DNA of 64,000 nt, from assembly GCA_947260005.1 (NCBI GenBank), contig CAMYOL010000037.1, positions 1 through 64,000 of the forward strand. The letters run 5' to 3'. Position numbers and translations under genes: made by a program. Below the pieces are notes generated by a model that saw only the letters and a list, made by a program, of their open reading frames with translations, was not told the DNA's origin and searched no databases. Of this stretch, positions 23,145 to 32,633 are shown in pieces. The stretch comes from an uncultured Ectothiorhodospiraceae bacterium. Its GTDB lineage: Bacteria; Pseudomonadota; Gammaproteobacteria; UBA6429; Thiohalophilaceae. Each line of letters opens with the position of its first letter. The stretch's first letter is position 1.

Positions 23145-24425
23145 GTGAGTAAATCAATTCAAGCAATTCGTGGAATGAATGATATCCTGCCATCTGAGAT
23201 TCAGGGTTGGCAGTTAGTCGAATCTGTGTTTCAAGAGCTTATGAAATCATATGGTTATGACGAAATACGCATGCCGATCGTTGAGATGACCAGTCTTTTT
23301 AAACGATCCATTGGTGAAGTGACCGACATTGTCGAAAAAGAGATGTATACCTTCGATGATCGTAATGGTGACAGTCTGACTTTGCGTCCAGAAGGTACCG
23401 CCAGTTGTGTACGTGCTGCGTTACAAAATGGTTTATTGCACAACCAAATCCAGAAGCTTTGGTACGCCGGTCCAATGTTTCGACATGAAAGGCCACAAAA
23501 AGGTCGTTATCGACAATTTCATCAATTAGGTGTCGAAGTATTTGGTTTAACCGGGCCCGATATTGATGTCGAGCTGATTTTATTAACGGCTCGATTCTGG
23601 AAATTGCTGGAGATCGATCAGAAAGTTGAGCTGGAGATTAACTCGCTGGGGTCTAATGAAGCGCGGCAAACCTATAGAGATTTGTTGGTCGACTATTTTA
23701 GTGCTCATCAGGATGAACTTGATGATGATTCAAAACGTCGTCTGCTGACCAACCCATTGCGTATTTTGGATAGTAAAAATCCCGAAATGCAGAGTTTAAT
23801 CGCTGCCGCACCTAAATTATCTGAGCACCTCGACCCTGAATCCAAACAACATTTTTCCGAACTTTGTGCCTATTTGGACCAATGTGGCATCAAATATCGC
23901 ATAAATCCACGACTGGTCAGAGGCCTGGATTACTATAATCGTACCGTTTTTGAATGGGTATCCAATGATCTGGGGGCTCAAGGGACAGTCTGTGCGGGTG
24001 GTCGGTATGATGGCCTGGTTAAACAGCTGGGCGGACGAGAGACCACGGCGGTTGGTTTTGCGCTGGGTATGGAGCGACTCATTTTGCTCTTAAATGAGGA
24101 ATTTTTACTAAAATCTGCCCAACAGCCACATGCATACCTTATAATGCTCAGCCCTGAAGCCCAGCTCGCAGGACGGGTATTGGCTGAGCAGTTAAGAGAC
24201 CAATACCCATCGCTGTGTCTGCACGTTCACAGTGGTGGCGGTAGTATGAAAAGTCAGATGAAGCGGGCAGATAAGAGTCAGGCAAAATTAGCTTTGATAC
24301 TCGGTGAAGATGAAATGGCAATGTCTCAGGTCACGATAAAAAACTTACGTGAAGCTGACCAGAACCAGGAAACGATTGCCCAGGACAAGCTTGGACAATG
24401 GCTTGGCAAGTTTATTAATACTTAA
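23145..24425 (+). CDS. hisS: Histidine--tRNA ligase
   Basis: Class II aminoacyl-tRNA synthetase. Motif 2 is seen in [20 protein letters not shown], the histidine A motif in [13 protein letters not shown] and motif 3 in [26 protein letters not shown] lies near residue 85. 426 residues, normal. The start is GTG at 23145 ([16 protein letters not shown]), with no clear Shine-Dalgarno in the AT-rich 42-bp gap after rodZ. Confidence 0.97.
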   Translation: MSKSIQAIRGMNDILPSEIQGWQLVESVFQELMKSYGYDEIRMPIVEMTSLFKRSIGEVTDIVEKEMYTFDDRNGDSLTLRPEGTASCVRAALQNGLLHNQIQKLWYAGPMFRHERPQKGRYRQFHQLGVEVFGLTGPDIDVELILLTARFWKLLEIDQKVELEINSLGSNEARQTYRDLLVDYFSAHQDELDDDSKRRLLTNPLRILDSKNPEMQSLIAAAPKLSEHLDPESKQHFSELCAYLDQCGIKYRINPRLVRGLDYYNRTVFEWVSNDLGAQGTVCAGGRYDGLVKQLGGRETTAVGFALGMERLILLLNEEFLLKSAQQPHAYLIMLSPEAQLAGRVLAEQLRDQYPSLCLHVHSGGGSMKSQMKRADKSQAKLALILGEDEMAMSQVTIKNLREADQNQETIAQDKLGQWLGKFINT

Positions 24426-24440
24426 GTTGATGGAAAGAAT

Positions 24441-25103
24441 ATGGCTGAACAACTAACAGACGACGAACAAGTCGAAGCACTAAAAAAATGGTGGAAGGAA
24501 AATGGCACGGCTATTATTGTTGGGCTTGTCATTGGTGTGGCTGCCATTGTTGGTTTCTGGAAATGGAACCAGCATGTAGAAACACAGGCGCTGGGTGCAT
24601 CTCAACAATACGATAATTTTTCTCTATCAATCATCGAAAACAAACCCGACGAGATTGAGAAAACATTCTCTGTACTTAAAACAGAATTCGTAGACACCTC
24701 ATATGCCGCGCTGGCCGCACTTCTTTATGCTTCTTATGAGTATGATCAAAAGAACGAAGAGAAGTCACTTGAACTTTTACGTTGGGCGCAACAACATCCT
24801 GGCCACGATGCAATATTGCATGTTGCCCAGGTGCGACTTGCAAAGTTATTGCTATCGCAAGATAAAGTTGATGAAGCCTATAGTTTGATTGGCAAAGTTA
24901 AAGAGACGGCTTTTGATGCCCAGTATGCCGAAATTAAAGGCGATATCTATAAGAAACGTGGAGAGCATGCGGAAGCTCGTTCATCATATCAACTTGCTCT
25001 GGCTTCAAATGAATTAACCGGCAAGCAACGTGAGTTTGTGCAAATGAAGCTCGATGATCTCGGTGAAGACAACGCTCAAGCTGTTCAGGATGCGAGCCAA
25101 TAA
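24441..25103 (+). CDS. yfgM: YfgM-type periplasmic TPR protein (ancillary SecYEG translocon subunit)
   Basis: Inner-membrane anchored protein that in E. coli joins PpiD at the SecYEG exit. 220 residues: a short cytoplasmic part with KKWWKENGTAIIVGLVIGV, a membrane helix at ~23-42, then periplasmic TPR-like helices (TPR_21 family). It lies between hisS and bamB as in E. coli, and its stop overlaps the bamB start by one base. Confidence 0.92.
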   Translation: MAEQLTDDEQVEALKKWWKENGTAIIVGLVIGVAAIVGFWKWNQHVETQALGASQQYDNFSLSIIENKPDEIEKTFSVLKTEFVDTSYAALAALLYASYEYDQKNEEKSLELLRWAQQHPGHDAILHVAQVRLAKLLLSQDKVDEAYSLIGKVKETAFDAQYAEIKGDIYKKRGEHAEARSSYQLALASNELTGKQREFVQMKLDDLGEDNAQAVQDASQ

Positions 25104-26305
25104 TGTTTCGGTATTTTTTTAGTGTATTAGTATTTGTTTTGACGCTAACGGGTTGTGCGGGTTCAGGTACGTCAGTTAAACCACCTAAAACACTGGAGCC
25201 TGTTAAAAATCAATTTAGTATTAAAAAGATCTGGCAGGACGATTTAGGTGAAGGAGCGAGTGATAATTATTTAAATCTTCGACCAATACTGGTGAATAAA
25301 ACTCTATTTAGCATTCATTTTAAGGGTGATGTTAAAGCTTATAATACGGAAACGAATGATTTAATCTGGACATTTATGTCAGGTAGCAAAATTGGTAGCC
25401 CGTTAACACTATATAATAGGGTTCTCTATTTTGGGACCAGCGAAGGTGAAGTTTATGCCGTGGATGCGATAAACGGTACGTTGATCTGGAAAACAACTGT
25501 ATCGAGCGAGATTATTTCAGCACCGGCCGTAGTGAATGGGTATGTTGTGGCGCGAAGTGTTAACGGTGAGTTGGTTACTTTAAACGCGAAGGATGGCAGT
25601 CTACTTTGGGCAAGCCAGCAGCGAACTCCTTCATTAACCTTACGCGGAACAAGTGCCCCAATTATATACAATGATTTGGTGATTAATGCATATGATAATG
25701 GCAAGTTGATCGCCTACAACTTACAAACAGGCAATGTTTTATGGCAAAAAGCGATTACGACTCCACGAGGTCGTTCCCCATTAGAACGAATTGTTGATAT
25801 TGATGCCGATTTGGTGATTCTTGATGATGTGATTTACACCACCGCATTTCAGGGGAAAATCGCCGCAGTACAGGTCGGGTCAGGGCAAATAATCTGGAGT
25901 CGTGATATCGGTTCTTATATTGGTATGGCTGTTGATGCATACCGAATATATTTAGCCGATTCTGAATCAAGATTATGGGCGTTGGATCGTAATAATGGTG
26001 CAACTTTATGGAAGCAGGATGCGGTTTTGCGCCGGAGTATTTCCAGGCCAATACTACATTCTGGTTACGTCATCGTTGGAGACTTCAATGGTTTTTTGCA
26101 CTGGTTTAATCGTGGTAATGGAAAGCTTGTCGCTCGCGCCCGCCTAAAAACATATAACTACACATCTCCGGATCTGGATGAGACAGAAGATTTGCTTTAT
26201 CCAAAACTAAATGACATCCTGGCTACGCCAGTTGTTAATGGTAATACCCTGATTGCGATGGATCGGCATGGCAATACCGAAGCGTACGAAATTTCATATC
26301 CTTGA
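25103..26305 (+). CDS. bamB: Outer-membrane protein assembly factor BamB
   Basis: Lipoprotein of the BAM complex that inserts beta-barrel proteins. The signal peptide ends in the lipobox LTGCAG. The rest is an eight-bladed propeller with PQQ-like repeats (AVDAINGTLIWKTTV, TLNAKDGSLLWASQ, AYNLQTGNVLWQKAI). 400 residues, normal. Conserved yfgM-bamB-der order. Confidence 0.95.
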   Translation: MFRYFFSVLVFVLTLTGCAGSGTSVKPPKTLEPVKNQFSIKKIWQDDLGEGASDNYLNLRPILVNKTLFSIHFKGDVKAYNTETNDLIWTFMSGSKIGSPLTLYNRVLYFGTSEGEVYAVDAINGTLIWKTTVSSEIISAPAVVNGYVVARSVNGELVTLNAKDGSLLWASQQRTPSLTLRGTSAPIIYNDLVINAYDNGKLIAYNLQTGNVLWQKAITTPRGRSPLERIVDIDADLVILDDVIYTTAFQGKIAAVQVGSGQIIWSRDIGSYIGMAVDAYRIYLADSESRLWALDRNNGATLWKQDAVLRRSISRPILHSGYVIVGDFNGFLHWFNRGNGKLVARARLKTYNYTSPDLDETEDLLYPKLNDILATPVVNGNTLIAMDRHGNTEAYEISYP

Positions 26306-26341
26306 GTTGTTTGTGCGACTTTTTATTTGTTAGTTTAAATC

Positions 26342-27736
26342 ATGCCTAGCTTAAAACCTGTATTAGCCCTCGTTGGCCGACCAAATGTCGGTAAATCAAC
26401 CTTATTTAACAGACTGACGCGCACGCGTGATGCTTTGGTTGCCGATCAACCTGGTTTAACCCGTGATAGAAAATATGGTGAAGGAAAATTAGGTGGTTCT
26501 AAGTATATTGTTATTGATACCGGAGGGTTAAGTGACGAACCTGAGGATATTGATAGCGTTATGGCGGCACAATCCTGGCAAGCTGTAGAAGAAGCAAGTC
26601 ATGTATTGTTTTTAGTGGATGCGCGTGACGGCTTATTACCAGGCGATCAACAGATTGCACAACGTCTCCGTCAAGCCAACCGTACTGTTCATCTCATTGT
26701 AAATAAGATTGATGGTTTAAACGAGCAAGTCGCATTAACAGATTTTTACCAATTAGGTTTTGAACATGTTTATGCTATAGCAGCAGAACATGGTCGTGGT
26801 GTCACCAGTATGATTCAGTCCCTGCTTCCTGAGCAAGATGAATACGATGAGGAAGAAGATGAGGCGTTAGGAATTAAGGTCGCGATAGTTGGGCGACCGA
26901 ATGTTGGAAAGTCAACATTAGCGAATCGAATTCTCGGCGAAGAAAGAGTCGTAACTTTTGATATGCCAGGTACGACACGTGATAGCATCTATCTTCCATT
27001 TGAACGTGATGAGCAAGCCTATACGCTCATTGACACGGCGGGAGTACGTCGACGTGGACGTGTCAAAGAAGCCGTTGAGAAATTCAGTGTGATTAAAGCC
27101 CTGCAGGCTATCGAAGATTCAAATGTAGTATTGATGTTACTGGATGGTTCTGAAGGTATAACCGATCAGGATGCCAGTTTAATTGGTTTTATTAACGATG
27201 CGGGTAAGGCATTGGTGATTGTAATAAACAAATGGGATGGTTTATCACAGGATCAACGTAATAAAGTAAATCGTGAGCTGGATTTAAAATTACCTTTTAT
27301 TACTTACGCAAAACAACATTTTATTTCTGCGTTACATGGCAGTGGGGTAGGCGATCTATTTAAATCAATTCAGAAGGCTTATCGATCGGCGATGGTTGAT
27401 ATCGCAACTCCCCGATTAACTCGATTACTTACCGATCTGGTAACGGCTAATCCACCACCGATGGTCAAAGGTCGTCGCGTAAAACTGCGATACGCGCACC
27501 AGGGGGGTAAAAATCCACCGATCATTGTAATTCATGGAAATCAAACCAAATCTCTACCCGATAGTTATAATCGTTATTTGATCAATGCTTTTCGTAAACA
27601 CTTGAAGTTAATGGGAACACCCGTACGGATTGAATTTAAAAGCAGTGACAACCCATTCAAGGATAAAAAGAATAAGTTAACTCCACGTCAGATCGCCAAG
27701 CGACGTAGGGCAATGAGTCATTACAAGAAGAAATAG
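26342..27736 (+). CDS. der: Ribosome biogenesis GTPase Der
   Basis: Essential GTPase with two tandem G domains acting in 50S maturation. P-loops [14 protein letters not shown] (near residue 12) and [14 protein letters not shown] (near 185), switch motifs DTGGL and DTAGV, NKID and NKWD specificity motifs, then a KH-like C-terminal domain and a basic tail ([16 protein letters not shown]). 464 residues. Converges on the minus-strand gene at 27739. Confidence 0.97.
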   Translation: MPSLKPVLALVGRPNVGKSTLFNRLTRTRDALVADQPGLTRDRKYGEGKLGGSKYIVIDTGGLSDEPEDIDSVMAAQSWQAVEEASHVLFLVDARDGLLPGDQQIAQRLRQANRTVHLIVNKIDGLNEQVALTDFYQLGFEHVYAIAAEHGRGVTSMIQSLLPEQDEYDEEEDEALGIKVAIVGRPNVGKSTLANRILGEERVVTFDMPGTTRDSIYLPFERDEQAYTLIDTAGVRRRGRVKEAVEKFSVIKALQAIEDSNVVLMLLDGSEGITDQDASLIGFINDAGKALVIVINKWDGLSQDQRNKVNRELDLKLPFITYAKQHFISALHGSGVGDLFKSIQKAYRSAMVDIATPRLTRLLTDLVTANPPPMVKGRRVKLRYAHQGGKNPPIIVIHGNQTKSLPDSYNRYLINAFRKHLKLMGTPVRIEFKSSDNPFKDKKNKLTPRQIAKRRRAMSHYKKK

Positions 27737-27738
27737 TG

Positions 27739-28248
27739 TTACTGCGATTGGGCGAGTGATTTTAGATTTGGATATTTATTAAAATCTATCTTGTAATCAG
27801 GAAATAATTCAACAAAGGCCTGGTATTGTTCAGCAGCAAGCTCTGTTTCAGATTGCTCGACTAACTTTGATATTTTATCCAGCACACGTTCAGGTGAAGA
27901 TTTACCCGCAGCAGTGATATCCGATTGGCTAGTATTATCGGTATTACCCGCAATTTGTTCAGAATCAGAATCAGAATCAGGATTAGTCGAGTAGATACGA
28001 ATCACACCGACAGCAACAAAAATACTGGCGGCTAATGCCATGGGTACATACCAGTTATAACCTTTGCTGGAAGCACTCGAATGTTTTTTGCTCACTTCAT
28101 CCCGCGCCGCGTTTAAAATAGCATTATCGATGTGCGGACCAGGGCCGGTTTCCGGTGTTTGTTGGTACGCCTTGGACAAAGGTGATTTGCCAGCTAAATA
28201 ATTTTCAAACTCGGTATCTGATGGGGGTTGTTCAGCCATAATGCTCAA
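27739..28248 (-). CDS. Putative anti-sigma-type membrane protein
   Basis: 169-residue protein with a cytoplasmic N-terminal half, one membrane helix at ~70-88 (YVPMALAASIFVAVGVIRIY) and an acidic/serine-rich periplasmic part ending in a helical tail. Its frame overlaps the end of the upstream sigma-factor gene, the arrangement of ECF sigma/anti-sigma pairs. No zinc-binding HxxxCxxC motif of the ZAS class is visible, so anti-sigma function is inferred from position and topology only. MSIMAEQ offers two start codons (28248 or 28239). Confidence 0.6.
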   Translation of the reverse strand: MSIMAEQPPSDTEFENYLAGKSPLSKAYQQTPETGPGPHIDNAILNAARDEVSKKHSSASSKGYNWYVPMALAASIFVAVGVIRIYSTNPDSDSDSEQIAGNTDNTSQSDITAAGKSSPERVLDKISKLVEQSETELAAEQYQAFVELFPDYKIDFNKYPNLKSLAQSQ

Positions 28249-28807
28249 TCTCCACCGCTTCTTTAAGTTTATTCATTGCGTATCGAATTCGACTTTTCGC
28301 TGTTTCAGGTTTTACATCGGTCATGGTTGCGATCTCTTCAACTGAAAGCCCGGTTTCCTCTTTGAGCAAAAAAGCTTCTCGTTGCGCTTCAGGTAATTGG
28401 GCAATGGCGTCCAGAAGTTTATCGACTTGCTGTTCTACGGCTACATGTCGTTGTGGCGAGACGTGGTTAGCCGTTTCGTTCATATTTAAAAGCCCTTCAT
28501 GTTCGTCATAAGAGCTTGGCACGCCGTGCTTTTGTTTTCGGTAGTGGTCAATTAAACGATTATGGGCAAGTCGGTAGATATAGGTCTTGAAACTGGCGGT
28601 GACTTCGTAGCGTTCACGGGCCCGAACCAGATTCATCCAGACATCCTGAAAAATTTCTTCCGCAATGGCCGCATTTCCACACTGGTTTTGCAGGTAGCGA
28701 AACATTGGCAGACGGTAACGTGAATACAAAACCTCAAAGGCTCGACTATCCCCATCTTTGTACTGCAACATCAATTGTTCGTCTTTAACTGCATCGTGCA
28801 TAGTCAT
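28232..28807 (-). CDS. RNA polymerase sigma factor, ECF (sigma-70 family)
   Basis: Alternative sigma factor. Region 2 is seen in LYSRYRLPMFRYLQNQCGN and AEEIFQDVWMNLVRAR with FKTYIYRLAHNRLIDHYRK; region 4 in LPEAQREAFLLKEETGLSVEEIA and KSRIRYAMNKLKEA. I place the start at 28807 or 28801 (MTMHDAVKDEQLML), giving ~191 residues. The ORF track runs on to 29152, but those ~115 residues resemble no sigma region. Paired with the downstream membrane protein by a 17-bp overlap. Confidence 0.88.
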   Translation of the reverse strand: MTMHDAVKDEQLMLQYKDGDSRAFEVLYSRYRLPMFRYLQNQCGNAAIAEEIFQDVWMNLVRARERYEVTASFKTYIYRLAHNRLIDHYRKQKHGVPSSYDEHEGLLNMNETANHVSPQRHVAVEQQVDKLLDAIAQLPEAQREAFLLKEETGLSVEEIATMTDVKPETAKSRIRYAMNKLKEAVEIEHYG

Positions 28808-29329
28808 GTAAATGTACGCGATTCTATTAGGCTTGCCTAGCCTCATTTTCCTGTGGTTATTGATACGTTTGTTCAAAAATACAGCATGTCTTGCAGGAAA
28901 ATTTTGGATTCTTTTCTCGACAAAATCCAACTCAATCGAGGTCAAGATTTGATGGTTAATAAAAAGACAATCATTGATTGAAATGGGTTTATATGATTTA
29001 GTAATCAGGTTTAAGATCAGTTTTGAAATGGGTAAGTGAAACGAGTCGGGAGCACGAATATTGATACGATATTTATTTTGCCTATTACTAACATGCACAG
29101 GTAATGAATATACTGTGAAAACAGTAATATAGGCGCGTGAATTCGCCGACATTATTAACTCCTGCTCCTAACCACCCAGACGCATTAGGTAAACGCATTT
29201 AATATAAAATAAGGGTTAAATAAGGCAGATAACTTAACAAAATAGTCTATTATTTTTCTTACTCCCAAGTTAATCGCTTTTTAGATTAAACAACAGATTG
29301 GATTGAGATTTCGCACAAAGGAGGCGCTT
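28808..29329. other. Divergent intergenic region between sigma factor and TusE-like gene
   Basis: About 520 bp. On the minus strand the sigma-factor frame stays open to 29152 without recognisable domains. The part 29160-29330 is AT-rich and presumably holds both promoters. I see no hairpin, RNA or repeat in it. Confidence 0.4.
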
Positions 29330-29677
29330 ATGTCATCACCTGTTTATGCATCGAAAGTAGCGTTATCGAATAATCATTACCTCGACACATTAAAATACTG
29401 GAGCATTATTTCAGCTTACGGCCTGGCCGCTGCGGAAGGAATTCGACTCACTCAGGAACATATTGATATCCTGGTTTGGTTGCGTGAACAGTTTGACCAA
29501 AATGGAGATACCGATATTATCGCCACCCTGCAACAGCTTGATGTTATGTATGGGCCCTATGGAGGAGAAGAATATTTGCAGGTTTTATTTCCAAAGGCTC
29601 CATTGGAACAATCTTTGCGAATTGCGGGTTTACCCGTTCCTGAACAAGTTTGTGATAAATTATCGTTAGCAAGCTAG
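29330..29677 (+). CDS. TusE/DsrC-family sulfur-carrier-like protein
   Basis: 115-residue protein starting at ATG 29330 after a strong AAAGGAGG; the track start at 29303 lies before this RBS. It follows the TusE/DsrC pattern: GIRLTQEHIDILVWLREQF in the middle, then GGEEYLQVLFPKAPLEQSLRIAGLPVP and a C-terminal cysteine. Only one C-terminal cysteine exists (PEQVCDKLSLAS); the second DsrC cysteine position is leucine, as in TusE-like carriers. That cysteine is followed by seven residues instead of being penultimate. Function in sulfur relay is family inference. Confidence 0.72.
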   Translation: MSSPVYASKVALSNNHYLDTLKYWSIISAYGLAAAEGIRLTQEHIDILVWLREQFDQNGDTDIIATLQQLDVMYGPYGGEEYLQVLFPKAPLEQSLRIAGLPVPEQVCDKLSLAS

Positions 29678-29691
29678 AAATATTTGTCAAC

Positions 29692-31101
29692 TTAATGGAA
29701 TCGGATTAAAACTTTTAAACCGGTTTGATTGCGGTTTGATAATTCAATTGTCGCATTCAAATGAATGGCGCACTGTTTTGCGATCGCCAGACCCAGACCA
29801 CAGCCATCTTGTTTTCGGCCAAGGACACGGTAAAAACGATCAAAAACACGTGTGAGTTGATCTTTTGAAATTCCTGGACCGGTATCAATGACGGTTATCA
29901 TTGGCCGATCATTTTCTGAGTCGATTAAAATGTTAATTTTACCTCCATCCGGGGTGTAATGAATGGCATTATGAATCACATTACGCAAGAGTATACTAAG
30001 TGGTATTTTTAGGTTTGTAACTTCTTGCTCGTATGTGTTTTCTAAGGTGAGTTCGATATTCTTGTTTGTGGCTTCACGACTGAGTTCGGCAGAAACTTCT
30101 TCAGCACATTTAAACAGGGATATTAATTCTTTATTCGACTCTTGCTGTTCGGTCGGTGAGAGTCTTGCCATTGTTAACATCTGGTCTATTAAGTGGCTGG
30201 CACGTTCTACACCGTTCAGAATATTATTCAAAGAGTGATTTATTTTATCGGTATTAGTTTCATTAATAGCAACCTGTGTGTGGGTTTTTAGTGCAGCTAA
30301 TGGTGTTCTAAGTTCGTGTGCGGCATCATTAGTAAACTGTTTCTCTTTCTCGAAGGCATTTTGAAGTTGAGTAAACAGATCATTCAAACTATTGGTTAAG
30401 GGCAATACTTCTTCAGGTATGTTTTCAAGATTAATCGGGTTTAAGTTGTCTGGTCGCCGATTTTGTACCTCTTTAGTGACGGCATGTAGTGGTTTTAAAC
30501 CACGTCCGATTGCATACCATATTAAAACTGCTAGTAAGGGAATTGAAATCAGATAAGGTAAAATTAGACGGCGACTGATGTTGCTAACCAACTCTTGTCG
30601 GATATCCAGACTTTCCGCAACCTGTAAAACGTATCGATTGTTTTTTTCCCAAATACTAAAGACTTGCCATTGATGTGAATCCTGGTTTGATATGCTAAAT
30701 CCCATGACACCAGGCGTTAAAGATTTTGAAGATAAAGCAGTCGTACCGACACTTTGGGTATTAAAGATCAGGTTTTTTGAATTTCCCCATACTTGAAAAC
30801 CTATTTTTCTTTCGTATTCATGTTCGGCCGTGTTGCCGTTATTACTATCCGGTTTGAAGGGAATGGTAAGCTCTGGTTCATAACTATTTAATTTTTTAAT
30901 GCTTATATCGTTTAGGTCAGTCAAATCGTTTGCAAGTTGGGCTTGCAAAATTCGAGCAGATTGAGCAAGTTGCGCATCGAACACTTCATTGATTTCATGC
31001 ACGGCATCTACATAACTCAACGAAATCGTTAAACTACCCACAAAAAAGATAATGGTAAGCAATAATATTGTTAATCTTTTTTTAATTGATATACTAAGCA
31101 T
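29692..31101 (-). CDS. Two-component sensor histidine kinase
   Basis: 469 residues, QseC/PmrB-like architecture: an N-terminal membrane helix (~8-28), a periplasmic domain, a second helix at ~185-205, HAMP, then HisKA (H box DAAHELRTPLAALKTHTQVA) and HATPase with N box NVIHNAIHYTPDGG, G1 DTGPGIS and G2 GCGLGLAIAKQ. The stop lies 15 bp from the convergent TusE-like gene. It overlaps the response regulator by one base, so they are co-translated. The signal sensed is unknown. Confidence 0.93.
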   Translation of the reverse strand: MLSISIKKRLTILLLTIIFFVGSLTISLSYVDAVHEINEVFDAQLAQSARILQAQLANDLTDLNDISIKKLNSYEPELTIPFKPDSNNGNTAEHEYERKIGFQVWGNSKNLIFNTQSVGTTALSSKSLTPGVMGFSISNQDSHQWQVFSIWEKNNRYVLQVAESLDIRQELVSNISRRLILPYLISIPLLAVLIWYAIGRGLKPLHAVTKEVQNRRPDNLNPINLENIPEEVLPLTNSLNDLFTQLQNAFEKEKQFTNDAAHELRTPLAALKTHTQVAINETNTDKINHSLNNILNGVERASHLIDQMLTMARLSPTEQQESNKELISLFKCAEEVSAELSREATNKNIELTLENTYEQEVTNLKIPLSILLRNVIHNAIHYTPDGGKINILIDSENDRPMITVIDTGPGISKDQLTRVFDRFYRVLGRKQDGCGLGLAIAKQCAIHLNATIELSNRNQTGLKVLIRFH

Positions 31102-31754
31102 TATTCGATCATGTATCCTACGCCGCGGATAGTCCTGATTAAGTCACTCCCCAACTTTTTACGCAAGTGATGGATGAAAACTTCTAAAGAGTTACTTTCC
31201 ACTTCACCGTCCCAGCCGTACAATATTTCCTCAAGTCGCGTTCGAGAAATGGTGCGGCCCTGGTGTTCAATTAAATAATGCAGTAAAGCGTATTCACGCC
31301 CCGATAAATTTATTAAGTCCCCATCTTTTTCAACCCGATGAGCAGCCGGGTCGAGCATGATCCCTTTATGTTTAATGATCGAAACAGCGCGACCACTTTG
31401 TCGTCGCTGCAATGCACGTAATCTCGCTGACAATTCGTTTAAGTCAAACGGTTTTGTGAGATAATCATCGGCACCACTATCCAGACCTGTGACGCGATCA
31501 TTGACACTATCACGTGCGGTTAATAAAAGTACCGGGGTGGTACTGCCGCTTTTACGTATTTGTTTTAAAATATCAATACCAGAAATGCCTGGTAACATGA
31601 TATCCAGCACTACCAGATCAAAATGGCCACTATTGAAGGCATGTAGCCCTTGACTACCATCCTGGATCCATTCAACCTGATAGCCAAGTTGTTGCAATCC
31701 ATCTCTGACACCTTCGCCTAAGAGTGAATCATCTTCTACCAGTAATAAACGCAT
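31101..31754 (-). CDS. OmpR-family response regulator
   Basis: 217 residues. Receiver domain with the phospho-acceptor in DLVVLDIMLPGISG, switch threonine in LLLTARDS and lysine in LTKPFDLNEL; a C-terminal winged-helix DNA-binding domain (LSGREYALLHYLIEHQGRTISR). Partner of the kinase encoded directly downstream. Most like QseB/PmrA-type regulators, but the regulon cannot be told from the sequence. Confidence 0.94.
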   Translation of the reverse strand: MRLLLVEDDSLLGEGVRDGLQQLGYQVEWIQDGSQGLHAFNSGHFDLVVLDIMLPGISGIDILKQIRKSGSTTPVLLLTARDSVNDRVTGLDSGADDYLTKPFDLNELSARLRALQRRQSGRAVSIIKHKGIMLDPAAHRVEKDGDLINLSGREYALLHYLIEHQGRTISRTRLEEILYGWDGEVESNSLEVFIHHLRKKLGSDLIRTIRGVGYMIE

Positions 31755-31781
31755 AGGCCATTCTACAATTGTTCAGAACAT

Positions 31782-32633
31782 TCAGTGTGAGGTTAAGTTA
31801 AGATCCTGTTGATATTGTGTTGGCAATAATAGTTTAGGTTCAATCCTGGCATTGTTAAGACTGACTCCCCAATGCAGATGCGGGCCAGTGACTCGACCCG
31901 TCATTCCAATTGTACCGATTTGCTGCCCTGATTTAACCCTGGATCCGGTTTTAACATCAATACTGTTCATGTGACAGTACATGGTAATTAGTCCCTGTCC
32001 ATGGTCGATGAAAATAGTGTTACCGTTGAAAAAATAATCCCCAGTGTTAATTATTTTACCGTCTGCCGGTGCGAGAATCGGTGTGCCTTCTGGCGCGGCG
32101 ATATCAAGACCACTATGGGGTTTACGTGCCTGTTCGTTAAAATATCGTCTTAATCCAAATGGACTACTGAAACGTCCAGAGACGGGGAGCACAAACTGTA
32201 ATGGGACATCATCTTTATCACTCCAGTTACGTAATGCCGATACGATTGTTTTCTTTTCTTTTATGATCCGATCAATATCTTTTTTATAGGGATTGACTTT
32301 GCGCTTATCTTTAATAGTAATATGCTGAGTTTGATATTCTTTATCATGTACATCGAAATAGATGGTTTTTGTACCAGTCTTGTTATTTACCGTTAACGAT
32401 TTTTTCCCCGCTTTGGTGGCTAAAGAAATCCCGACTACTGCGTACCAGTGATTATTATTGTTGGCGATTAACACTTTTTTGTTTTTATACAGTACTCGTT
32501 CGGGGCGCTGTGCTGAATCCAGATTTACAACGGCTATGCCACCGGGAACCGGGTAGTTTGGTGGTAATGGGCTCGCATAGCTTATGTTAAAGATAAGCCA
32601 TATGCTAATCATCAATGTAATTTGTTTATTCAT
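31782..32633 (-). CDS. M23-family metallopeptidase (periplasmic LytM-like)
   Basis: Peptidoglycan endopeptidase-type protein. I start at ATG 32633 (MNKQITLMISIW), followed by a signal peptide to about residue 22 (ISYAS). The C-terminal M23 domain retains the zinc ligands: HSGLDIA (HxxxD) and HLHWGV (HxH), with LPVSGRFSSPFGLRR before it. The N-terminal ~120 residues form a beta-rich domain. The start overlaps the xseA stop, indicating coupling; transcription continues toward the two-component genes. Confidence 0.9.
   Translation of the reverse strand: MNKQITLMISIWLIFNISYASPLPPNYPVPGGIAVVNLDSAQRPERVLYKNKKVLIANNNNHWYAVVGISLATKAGKKSLTVNNKTGTKTIYFDVHDKEYQTQHITIKDKRKVNPYKKDIDRIIKEKKTIVSALRNWSDKDDVPLQFVLPVSGRFSSPFGLRRYFNEQARKPHSGLDIAAPEGTPILAPADGKIINTGDYFFNGNTIFIDHGQGLITMYCHMNSIDVKTGSRVKSGQQIGTIGMTGRVTGPHLHWGVSLNNARIEPKLLLPTQYQQDLNLTSH

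Noticed and set aside
28808-29152. N-terminal extension of the ECF sigma factor
   Set aside because: The extra ~115 residues match no sigma region and precede the natural MTMHDAVKDE start; open frame alone is not enough.
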